From positions 1 through 25,278 of IMG/VR virus record IMGVR_UViG_3300047562_003279: DNA of 25,278 nt. The stretch is one strand, 5' to 3'. Positions 1-7,061 of the stretch are shown piece after piece (position 1 is the first letter of the stretch; every line of letters begins with the position of its first letter). The position numbers and the translations under genes are program-made. The notes below the pieces were generated by a model, which was given only the letters and a program-made list of their open reading frames with translations, ran no database searches and had not been told where the DNA came from. Source of the DNA: a virus.

Positions 1-707
1 TAGAGGCCAAATCGGCCCTTGAGTGCATTGTGATTTTGTGTGACTTCATCATCAGATAGTGCTCTGTTATACACAATAAAATTAGCTATTTTCCCTAGCC
101 ATTTGTTTGCTATACCAGCTGCTCCTGTTTGATCCCATGTCATCGTAGGTGTACTTGTGTGTCCAGATAACACAACTTGTCCATTTTTAAAAATATGCTT
201 AACTGGAGTAGATTGCGTCCTAGTTCTCCATGTAGCATTAAAAAATCCTCCACTTGTAAGAGTAGTCCCTAATGTAGAACTTGACAATCTCTGAGTACCT
301 CCGCAACATCCTCCTACATCATAAAAAAGAAAACTACCCCAAGGAAAATGAGTAAAGATAGCTCTACTATCTGTACCTACGCTTGGCGTAGCTGACCAAG
401 CAAAAAAATTACTAGCATAAGCATTACCAATATCCAATAGGCAAAATATAGTATGCTCCATATTTGAATTAAATCCAAAAGTATTAGAAGCTGGACCTAT
501 AAAATTATAGGCAGTGTCATTATATGCAACGTCGAAGTATTTTGATGAATTATACGTTACATAATTAGTATCAAAAGTATAATCTCTACCATTTCCTGAA
601 AGGTCATACCATGTATTACCACTCCCTGGATAGCTATTCCTATCCGCTGCATCCAGACACAAAACGAGTCCATCTGTTACTATTCTGGGGCCGTAATTAT
701 TACTCAT
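1..707 (-). CDS. LamG-type tail adhesin, stop codon cut by the window edge
   Basis: A 235-residue reading frame starts at ATG 707 and runs to the edge, where only the first two bases (TA) of a stop codon remain, so the protein is essentially complete. The N-terminus (GPRIVTDGLVLCLDAADRN, then SYPGSG and TWYDLSGNG) and the ending NALKGRFGL are the hallmarks shared by the paralogues to the right. This is the LamG/concanavalin-like beta-sandwich family, common in phage tail and surface proteins, where it is thought to bind sugars. The start overlaps the stop of the neighbouring paralogue (ATGA), and that gene's last codons supply the ribosome site AAAAGGAAG. The role as a tail or baseplate adhesin is inferred from family and context. 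Confidence 0.8.
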   Translation of the reverse strand, partial: MSNNYGPRIVTDGLVLCLDAADRNSYPGSGNTWYDLSGNGRDYTFDTNYVTYNSSKYFDVAYNDTAYNFIGPASNTFGFNSNMEHTIFCLLDIGNAYASNFFAWSATPSVGTDSRAIFTHFPWGSFLFYDVGGCCGGTQRLSSSTLGTTLTSGGFFNATWRTRTQSTPVKHIFKNGQVVLSGHTSTPTMTWDQTGAAGIANKWLGKIANFIVYNRALSDDEVTQNHNALKGRFGL

Positions 708-1384
708 AATCCGTATCTTCCTTTTAATGCTTCGTAATTTTGTTTAATCTCATCAGCATTTAATGCTCTATTATAAACCGAAAAATTATAGTAAGTATGA
801 TCGCCACCATTTTGCCAAGTGGTCTGTCCAACATGTCGAGAATTTAACTTTGGATAACTAGACGACTGAGTTAAAGTCCCACCAGCAGGATATGTATATG
901 TATGATACAAGCTACCATTAATCCATGTTTTTACATAGTTTCCGTCATAAGTTATGTCTACCTTTAATATTTGGTTCAAAGTAACATCATATCCAGTATC
1001 ATACCAAAACCAAATTTGATTGCTAGTACTGACAGCCCAGGAAAGATTATTGCTTACATCTCTAAGTTCCCAAACATTTTCTTTATTCCATACTATGTGA
1101 TCACCTGTTCCACTATTACTATCCTTTTTATAGATAACAGAAACAGTAACATATGCAGTATTCATAGTATTATTTAAATATACGAAATCATTTGTAGGAT
1201 CACAATCAAATCTGCCCTTGTTGACTTCGCTAAAAACAGGACCATTTGCAATAGTGGCTTGATAAGCATTGCTAGAAAGATCGTACCAAGTTGTTCCAGT
1301 TCCTGGGTACGATTTACGATTTGCTGCATCGAGATAGCAAATCAATCCATTTGTAACTATTCTGGGGCCGTTTGCGTATGACAT
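704..1384 (-). CDS. LamG-type tail adhesin (226 aa)
   Basis: This is a single LamG/concanavalin-like domain. Residues 1-40 carry the family lead-in (GPRIVTNGLICYLDAANRKS, then YPGTGTTWYDLS), the middle is beta-rich with many Asn, Thr, Tyr and Trp, and the C-terminus is YNRALNADEIKQNYEALKGRYGL in spirit: the NRAL-x-x-DEI helix followed by KGRYG. No signal peptide or membrane segment is visible, as expected for a virion protein assembled in the cytoplasm. It overlaps the next gene by four bases and lies in the run of LamG paralogues. It is probably a receptor-binding or decorative tail protein; the ligand is unknown. Confidence 0.8.
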   Translation of the reverse strand: MSYANGPRIVTNGLICYLDAANRKSYPGTGTTWYDLSSNAYQATIANGPVFSEVNKGRFDCDPTNDFVYLNNTMNTAYVTVSVIYKKDSNSGTGDHIVWNKENVWELRDVSNNLSWAVSTSNQIWFWYDTGYDVTLNQILKVDITYDGNYVKTWINGSLYHTYTYPAGGTLTQSSSYPKLNSRHVGQTTWQNGGDHTYYNFSVYNRALNADEIKQNYEALKGRYGL

Positions 1385-1393
1385 TTTTATTCC

Positions 1394-1975
1394 TTATGTA
1401 TACAATCTGATATTTTTAATGTGTGTTCTTGCACCAGTACCCGTTGAGCTACAACTTCTAGTATGTCTTATTCCAGCTAGATTACCGCTAGTATTTCTTC
1501 TTCTGCTCATAAAAAATGTTTTTGGTTGATATGCATTAAAATCTTGAGAAAAGAAATTATCAGCATTAGAACCATCACAATTTGCTACTCTACTATGATT
1601 GGCAACAGCAGGAAATTCCCAAGAATTTTTAGGATATAAGATCTTATCTCCTAATGCCTCGTTATATGGCTCTAAATTAAGATTAACACTGGTTAAAGAA
1701 TAAGGAGCTGTGTGACAGAAGGACCAACAAGCGGCCCATCCAGTTAAAGAAAATTCAAGCGTTACGCATTTCCAATTTGGATTAGTGTCTTTAAAAATAA
1801 GAGCAATACCACTGGCAGGATTTCCACAGCCATAAGCATTGTTTTGAAATATTATTTCATAAGTATTATGCCTACCGGTGTTTCCTTGTGAAATAATTGT
1901 TCCTTCAGCGATAATCACCTCATCTATCATATCTTGATAAACAGGGAAGGATAGTTTATTATAGTTGATTCCCAT
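1394..1975 (-). CDS. Hypothetical structural protein in the adhesin cluster (193 aa)
   Basis: I do not recognise a named family. The 193-residue protein is rich in Asn, Ser, Thr and aromatic residues, has no charged coiled coil or membrane segment, and has several cysteines (a CWSFC pair near the middle and RSCSS near the end). This composition and its position between LamG genes suggest a beta-rich virion protein, probably part of the tail tip or fibre region. It starts four bases after the small Cys-rich gene and ends nine bases before the next gene, so it belongs to the same operon. It could also be a divergent carbohydrate-binding domain, which the sequence alone does not settle. Confidence 0.6.
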   Translation of the reverse strand: MGINYNKLSFPVYQDMIDEVIIAEGTIISQGNTGRHNTYEIIFQNNAYGCGNPASGIALIFKDTNPNWKCVTLEFSLTGWAACWSFCHTAPYSLTSVNLNLEPYNEALGDKILYPKNSWEFPAVANHSRVANCDGSNADNFFSQDFNAYQPKTFFMSRRRNTSGNLAGIRHTRSCSSTGTGARTHIKNIRLYT

Positions 1976-1979
1976 ATTT

Positions 1980-2192
1980 TCACCATTTACCTATAGGACA
2001 ATGATTGTCTTTCATGCCAATAAGAACTTGTATTAAACAACCACATTCAGCACAAGAACCATCGTTATATTTATCACAAGATTCACATATGGTTAAAATT
2101 GATTCTTTTTCACTATCATTACGCATATCATTTTCTTCGTATATAACTTTAGTGACTTTAATACCATCTATAATTTCTGTTTCTGTTCTCAT
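1980..2192 (-). CDS. Small six-cysteine protein, putative zinc-binding
   Basis: The 70-residue protein has a charged N-terminal half and a C-terminal half with cysteines at about residues 36, 39, 47, 50, 52 and 65 (CESC, CAECGC, then CPIGKW). The paired CxxC spacing suggests a small zinc ribbon or zinc knuckle. Similar tiny proteins ending in CP-x-GKW occur among phage structural genes as I recall them, but no function is established that I can name. It sits between LamG genes in the late operon. A structural or chaperone role is possible; a regulatory role is less likely at this position. Confidence 0.65.
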   Translation of the reverse strand: MRTETEIIDGIKVTKVIYEENDMRNDSEKESILTICESCDKYNDGSCAECGCLIQVLIGMKDNHCPIGKW

Positions 2193-2254
2193 GTATTTTA
2201 TCTCATTTTGTAAAAATGTCTTGGTCCATATAAATTTGCCATTATAATTCTCTC

Positions 2255-3532
2255 CTATACATATGCTGTTCCATTCCAGGCTTTTTTAGCTACTCTAACG
2301 TTATCAAAGCCACCGTATATGTGATTGGTGTGATAAAAAGAAGTATCAACATAAACAGTTTTTCCAGTTCCATAATTAACAGAATACTTTAATACTGAGC
2401 CATTATAATGTTTTAATGTTCCATCTGTATTGTATACTATGTATATTTTTTCATTTGTATCCCATGACACTCCAGTATTAATTCCACCACCGTTATTGTA
2501 TAGATAATACAAATCGCCCCTATGTGGATAAGCAGCATAATCTATGCTGGTATAGCTAGCATTTGTTGTTGGGTCTACATTCCATCCTATCATAGCAGCA
2601 GATGTACCATTGTAAGTATATGGAGCTTTTTTTCTAAATTCTATTGTGCATGGTGCAGTGAATCCCTGGGTTGAATAATATTGGGAGTTCCATCCACCAT
2701 TACTGGCAATTTTAACCATGTCAACACTCTTCCCTCCATTGTTGCTTATAAGAAGATTTGCAGCAGTATCAGTTGAATATGTTACATTTTCATAAATAGA
2801 AAGGTCTTCATAGTATTTTCCACTAAAAGAATTATAGTTATCTAAAATTTCTTTATCGCTAAGTTGTCTACTATAAATAGAAACAGCAGTCATTTCTCCA
2901 TCAAAATAAGTACTAGAGGTCCACCATCCTATTTGTGCCGGTTGATTATTATTGAATATTGTTCCCGTTTTTCCTGTGTTTGTTGTATTAACAAGCTGAC
3001 CATTCAAATAACCTTTCACCTGGCCAGATGTTCCGCTGTTTCCATAACGATTAAATGTCCAAGCTATATGATACCAAGTATTTCTACATATAAGATTTTT
3101 ACCTATTTGAGCACCTTTAGCGAAACCTCCTTGACCATCAAACCATACATTATCACTTTGTCTGAGATCTATGCCAATAGCATTATCAAATTGAGCAATC
3201 CATACTTGATTATTTTCTGCATATAATTGATAATAAGGCGTCACTCTAAGAGGTTGTATATTATTAAATTTTACAAAACCTGACCAAGTAAATTGATCTC
3301 TATTTGCTAAGATAGGTGAAGTATAGTTAGCATATTGATTAGTTCCTCCAAAAATAAATTTTCCTTTTCTTACTGTAGAAAATGTAGGAGAATTAACCAG
3401 TGTAAAATTTCTTCCATTACCAGAAAGATCTTTCCACGAAGTGCCGCTACCAACATAGCTCTTATTATTAGCAGCCTGTAGTCTCAAAATAAGACCATCT
3501 GTTTTTATATCGGGACCACCAAAAATACTCAT
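2255..3532 (-). CDS. Two-domain LamG-type tail adhesin (425 aa)
   Basis: This is the longest pure LamG-type protein here. Residues 1 to about 245 form one LamG domain with the usual lead-in (GPDIKTDGLILRLQAANNKS, SWKDLSGNGRNF) and the closing helix SRQLSDKEILDNYNSFSGKY. Instead of ending there, the protein continues for about 180 residues into a second beta-rich, probably jelly-roll domain (NLLISNNGGKSV, GGFDNVRVAKKAW) that lacks the lead-in. The second domain may be another concanavalin-like fold. The start codon overlaps the stop of the 232-aa paralogue, whose last codons give a strong ribosome site (AGAGGGAGG, eight bases before the ATG). Probably a fibre or tail-tip protein. Confidence 0.8.
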   Translation of the reverse strand: MSIFGGPDIKTDGLILRLQAANNKSYVGSGTSWKDLSGNGRNFTLVNSPTFSTVRKGKFIFGGTNQYANYTSPILANRDQFTWSGFVKFNNIQPLRVTPYYQLYAENNQVWIAQFDNAIGIDLRQSDNVWFDGQGGFAKGAQIGKNLICRNTWYHIAWTFNRYGNSGTSGQVKGYLNGQLVNTTNTGKTGTIFNNNQPAQIGWWTSSTYFDGEMTAVSIYSRQLSDKEILDNYNSFSGKYYEDLSIYENVTYSTDTAANLLISNNGGKSVDMVKIASNGGWNSQYYSTQGFTAPCTIEFRKKAPYTYNGTSAAMIGWNVDPTTNASYTSIDYAAYPHRGDLYYLYNNGGGINTGVSWDTNEKIYIVYNTDGTLKHYNGSVLKYSVNYGTGKTVYVDTSFYHTNHIYGGFDNVRVAKKAWNGTAYV

Positions 3533-4227
3533 ACTCCAAACCTCCCTCTGGTGGCATTATAGTTTTGTTGGATCTCTTGCGTTGAAAATATTTTATTTTT
3601 GTAAACTACAACAGATGACATGTATCCATTTAATACGTTAATAGAAGTTGCAAATCCGCCTATTGTGGCTGGATAAGTTGTAGAACCAGAATTTATTGCA
3701 CTAGTACTCAAATCCGACCTTGAGTCAACAACTGATCCATTTAAATAGGTTAATAAGTTTTCATTATTTCTAACAAATCCAACATATGACCATGTATTAA
3801 TGGGGGGATTTGGAGAAAAAACTCCTTTTCCAGTATTTCCTATATACACATCTGATTTTGCCGTAGATGAGACATAAAAAACCCAAGCACTATTAGTCGC
3901 TGTTGCTAAATCAGCCTGACCACATATTACGCATCCAGTATTGGTATTAAATCTATATACCCATGCAAATATAGCAAAATTACTATTTCCAAAAATCAAA
4001 TTTGATTTATTAGTACCAAGATTAATATAATCATTTGTTCCATCAAAATTCAAAATGCCATTGTTAGAATTGGTAAAAGTTGTACCGTTTATTAAATTAC
4101 CATTTGTTTTTGAGGTACTCAAATCATACCAAGTCGTCCCACTCCCCGGATAGCTCTTACTTATAGCAGCATCCAAGCAGAGAACTAAACCATCAGTAAC
4201 GATTTTAGGACCATTTCTATATGCCAT
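3529..4227 (-). CDS. LamG-type tail adhesin (232 aa)
   Basis: A single LamG domain covers the whole protein. The lead-in reads NGPKIVTDGLVLCLDAAISK then SYPGSGTTWYDLS, a central FDGTNDYINLG strand is typical of LamG, and the end is NYNATRGRFGV. The ATG overlaps the end of the 124-aa gene by 11 bases. Its own last codons (AGA GGG AGG) serve as the ribosome site for the next gene. Lack of a signal peptide fits a phage virion protein. It is one of five LamG copies in this window; sugar binding is the usual role of the fold, and the target is not predictable. Confidence 0.82.
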   Translation of the reverse strand: MAYRNGPKIVTDGLVLCLDAAISKSYPGSGTTWYDLSTSKTNGNLINGTTFTNSNNGILNFDGTNDYINLGTNKSNLIFGNSNFAIFAWVYRFNTNTGCVICGQADLATATNSAWVFYVSSTAKSDVYIGNTGKGVFSPNPPINTWSYVGFVRNNENLLTYLNGSVVDSRSDLSTSAINSGSTTYPATIGGFATSINVLNGYMSSVVVYKNKIFSTQEIQQNYNATRGRFGV

Positions 4228-4591
4228 TATTCTTTTCCATTAAAACCCATGTTTGATTCTCTTCGTCCCAATAGTATTCAGCATCATCTTCAGGATAAGG
4301 AACTGGAGCTTGCCAATCAAAATCTTCGTTTAAAGTCCAACTAGGAAAAGGTTGTGGTGGAATAAAAACATCATTTTCCTCATTATAATTATACCCTATT
4401 CCAGCGTATCTTTTACGGAAATTGCTGTTATAGCTAGTTTGCCGCCATGTTCCCGCTAAACCAAGCTGGTTGATGAACCTTTGCCCACAACTTTCGCTTG
4501 AGGGAAACTCTCCTCCACAGCAATTATCGTTGCTTACTACTATTACTTGTTGAACTGTACCGTTCTCGTCTATTTGTGCAAAGTGTGCCAT
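4217..4591 (-). CDS. Conserved phage structural protein of the MAHFA type (124 aa)
   Basis: The protein begins MAHFAQIDENGTVQQVIVVS and contains the blocks WRQTSYN, RKRYAGIGYNY and FIPPQPFPSW, followed by a Trp- and acid-rich end. I recall this pattern from many environmental phages, including cyanophages, next to tail fibre genes, where it is usually left without a function. It is short, soluble and aromatic-rich, consistent with a small fibre-associated or virion decoration protein. Its ATG overlaps the last base of the 72-aa gene's stop region, and its end overlaps the next LamG gene, so translation is probably coupled. Family recognition is from memory of the motifs. Confidence 0.7.
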   Translation of the reverse strand: MAHFAQIDENGTVQQVIVVSNDNCCGGEFPSSESCGQRFINQLGLAGTWRQTSYNSNFRKRYAGIGYNYNEENDVFIPPQPFPSWTLNEDFDWQAPVPYPEDDAEYYWDEENQTWVLMEKNNGI

Positions 4592-4809
4592 TATTCCTCC
4601 TCACAATTTCTACATGGTATTTCTTGATCTAGAAGTGCATATATTTCGTTATTCTCTATAACAATAGAATTGATATCTATATTAAGATCATTTTGTAAAA
4701 TACTTATAGCCTGTTCGTCAGAAACAGATTTTCCTTCTGTAAGATAAATATTAAGTATATAAGACCAGTTATTGTTAATATCTTTAATCATTAATAGTTG
4801 TTTTATCAT
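4591..4809 (-). CDS. Small hypothetical protein (72 aa)
   Basis: A 72-residue acidic protein with alternating hydrophobic and polar residues (SYILNIYLTEGKSVSDEQAI) and a C-terminal IPCRNCEEE tail with a CxxC pair. A clear ribosome site (AAGGAT) precedes the ATG. The gene abuts the MAHFA-type gene and shares the late operon. I do not recognise a family. A small fibre-associated accessory protein is possible by position only. Confidence 0.55.
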   Translation of the reverse strand: MIKQLLMIKDINNNWSYILNIYLTEGKSVSDEQAISILQNDLNIDINSIVIENNEIYALLDQEIPCRNCEEE

Positions 4810-4818
4810 TTTTTATCC

Positions 4819-5484
4819 TTATCTAGCCCATACTATTAGTTTTTCTGCTCTATCTTGAACACTGCCAGCACATCTATGATTTATAGCTGGTCCACCTTCG
4901 CATCCCGCAAACCAAGACTGAACACATGATGCTTTATAATAATTACTCCATCCTCCAACAGCACCTGAACATCCATCACTACCAGATGTTTGCCAATCTG
5001 TATAATCTGCAACTCCTCCCCATTTTCTTTTAAACCTTGCTCCTGAACTAGTAGCATTACTACTCCATAAATTTGGATTTTCAAATAAATTATATTGAGT
5101 GCCCCTATTACTCAAACTACCATTAGCAAATACAGAACCAAATTCTACTGAAGTATGATACCATTGTGTTCGTGTTTCTTTAAATCCATTGTTTAATATT
5201 GCTTTAATATCTGAATCTGATAATTTATTCATATCTGTATCTATAGTTGGATGTGGTGGAGTTGAACCATACCTAGTTGTTACATATGGAGATCTAATTC
5301 TGGGATACGCAATAAACACACAAAACCAAGCACCAGTAGGGTCTGTTTCGACATCAACCCATACCTTCTCGTTTACAAGAGGTCTACCAGTAAGTCTATC
5401 TCTTATAACAGTGTAGGCATTCTCTTTTAGTTGTGTTTTAGCACTAATGCTATCATATATAAAACCACCGTATGCTATTCCCAT
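4819..5484 (-). CDS. Putative tail protein with a fibrinogen-like C-terminal fold
   Basis: This 221-residue protein is unlike the LamG group. It is rich in Trp, Gly and Cys towards the end (WQTSGSDGCSGAVGGWSNYY, SWFAGCEGG, RCAGS) and closes with a short strand LIVWAR. The block MNKLSDSDIKAIL and this Trp/Gly/Cys ending are loosely reminiscent of fibrinogen-related lectin domains, but that is a weak impression. The ATG overlaps the stop of the 520-aa gene by one base (TAATG), and the ribosome site AAAGGGAGG lies inside that gene's KGRFG codons. Probably a virion adhesin or fibre part; the exact family is uncertain. Confidence 0.55.
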   Translation of the reverse strand: MGIAYGGFIYDSISAKTQLKENAYTVIRDRLTGRPLVNEKVWVDVETDPTGAWFCVFIAYPRIRSPYVTTRYGSTPPHPTIDTDMNKLSDSDIKAILNNGFKETRTQWYHTSVEFGSVFANGSLSNRGTQYNLFENPNLWSSNATSSGARFKRKWGGVADYTDWQTSGSDGCSGAVGGWSNYYKASCVQSWFAGCEGGPAINHRCAGSVQDRAEKLIVWAR

Positions 5485-7046
5485 TATAATCCAAACCTCC
5501 CTTTAGTAGCATTATAGTTGTCTAGGATTTGATCTGCTGACAATCCAATATTATATATCTGAAAACTAGCCATATTGATATTTGAACCAGCAGTAACAAT
5601 ACGAACATTGTCTTTTGATGCAATATGATCTCCGAACGTAAATAAAGAACCATTCCAATAAGTGCTTTTAGTTAAAGTTTGTAATGACCCATTTACATAA
5701 ACTTTCCATGTATTATTTTCTACAACACACACAGCGTTAACCCACTGGTTTTGGTAATCATAACCATTTGCTATTCCATAAAAAGTAGCTTGAGTTTGAG
5801 AATTACTACCATTATAATTATGAACACAAAATGTTTCTGCTGGTATAGTACCAGTTACATTTCCATACCTAAAAATAAAAGCATATGAACCAGTAGTTCC
5901 AACAGCGACATCATTGGACATAGAAAATAAGACAGAACCAGTATTTTTGTCATGAAGAGGCATAAACCAACAAGATATTGTCGCTGGAGAACTAAATATT
6001 AAATTATCAGCATAAGCACTACAGTCAATGTATTCATCTGTGTTAAAATTAAAATATCCCTTATTGCCACTATTATAATTACTACTCCCCATATTATTTA
6101 AAGTACCAACAATCTTACTAGTACTTAAACCATCAAGAGATTCGCTAAGAACAAAACTACCGCTACTAGTAAAAGTATGAATTGTATATCCATTTTTATA
6201 AACTATTGAATCTCCACCTGTAGCTTTTTGTTTTCCTCTGTATCGAATCATTACTATACCAGAACCACCATTTCCTCCAAATGTAGCCCTGTTAAAATAA
6301 CTGCCTCCACCTCCACCTCCACCGCCAGTATTTGCTGTTCCAGCAACACCGTCTGTGTTTGTGTCTCCTCCACTGCCACCGCCGCCTAATCCACCAGAGC
6401 CATCTCCTCTGCTACAACAACCGCCAACCCCGCCACCTCCAGCATAATATTGCCAGTTAAAATCTATTTTAGCAACTCTTCCTATTCCACCAGGAACTTT
6501 AGATAATCCACTGGTAGGAGCAGAAGTACCAGGAGTTCCAGCAGCACCAGCACCACCGCCACCACCACCTCTGTAATAATTAATTCCATCTCCACCATCA
6601 TTTCCCTGTCCAGGCACTCCAGAACCACCGACTCCATGAGGAACATTATTATTACCGTATCCACCACCACCAGAACCGCCAGCCAATCCATCTTGAATAT
6701 TCTTACATCCAGCACCACCACCGCCATATGCGATCAAAGAATCTCCAATTTGACTATCTCCACCATTTGACCCTCTTGATCCGCTACTATTAGTACCTCT
6801 TCCACCACCAGCACCAATAGTAACAGTATAAGTTCCAGAAGTTAGCTTAGTGGAGTCTAAAAGAAATCCACCAGCACCTCCCCCAACACCATCACCCCAA
6901 CCGCTACCACCACCACCACCAGCAACAATGAGATATTCAATCGTTAATCCTTCAGGATCATATCCCTTATCACTCACAGCACCAGCAGCATCTAGATTAA
7001 ATACTAATCCATCTGATACAATCTTTGGACCACCTTTTACGGTCAT
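5484..7046 (-). CDS. Chimeric adhesin: LamG domain interrupted by a glycine-rich block
   Basis: The 520-residue protein opens with the LamG lead-in (GGPKIVSDGLVFNLDAAGAVS) but then, from about residue 35, switches to a glycine-rich block with runs of four to eight Gly reaching to roughly residue 310. The block ends in YTIHTFTSSGSFV, the usual closing strand of this phage glycine-rich domain. The remaining two hundred residues resume as a LamG domain and end NYNATKGRFGL. Glycine-rich polyproline-II bundles of this type form receptor-binding tips in T-even-like adhesins of the gp38 class, which is established; applying it here is inference. Expected site is the tail fibre tip. The reverse strand shows a long proline-rich open frame that is only a shadow. 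Confidence 0.8.
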   Translation of the reverse strand: MTVKGGPKIVSDGLVFNLDAAGAVSDKGYDPEGLTIEYLIVAGGGGGSGWGDGVGGGAGGFLLDSTKLTSGTYTVTIGAGGGRGTNSSGSRGSNGGDSQIGDSLIAYGGGGAGCKNIQDGLAGGSGGGGYGNNNVPHGVGGSGVPGQGNDGGDGINYYRGGGGGGAGAAGTPGTSAPTSGLSKVPGGIGRVAKIDFNWQYYAGGGGVGGCCSRGDGSGGLGGGGSGGDTNTDGVAGTANTGGGGGGGGSYFNRATFGGNGGSGIVMIRYRGKQKATGGDSIVYKNGYTIHTFTSSGSFVLSESLDGLSTSKIVGTLNNMGSSNYNSGNKGYFNFNTDEYIDCSAYADNLIFSSPATISCWFMPLHDKNTGSVLFSMSNDVAVGTTGSYAFIFRYGNVTGTIPAETFCVHNYNGSNSQTQATFYGIANGYDYQNQWVNAVCVVENNTWKVYVNGSLQTLTKSTYWNGSLFTFGDHIASKDNVRIVTAGSNINMASFQIYNIGLSADQILDNYNATKGRFGL

Positions 7047-7061
7047 ATGGTGGCCTCCTTA

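Noticed and set aside
1-7046. Diversity-generating retroelement acting on the adhesins
   Set aside because: No reverse transcriptase and no template/variable repeat pair was seen in the window.
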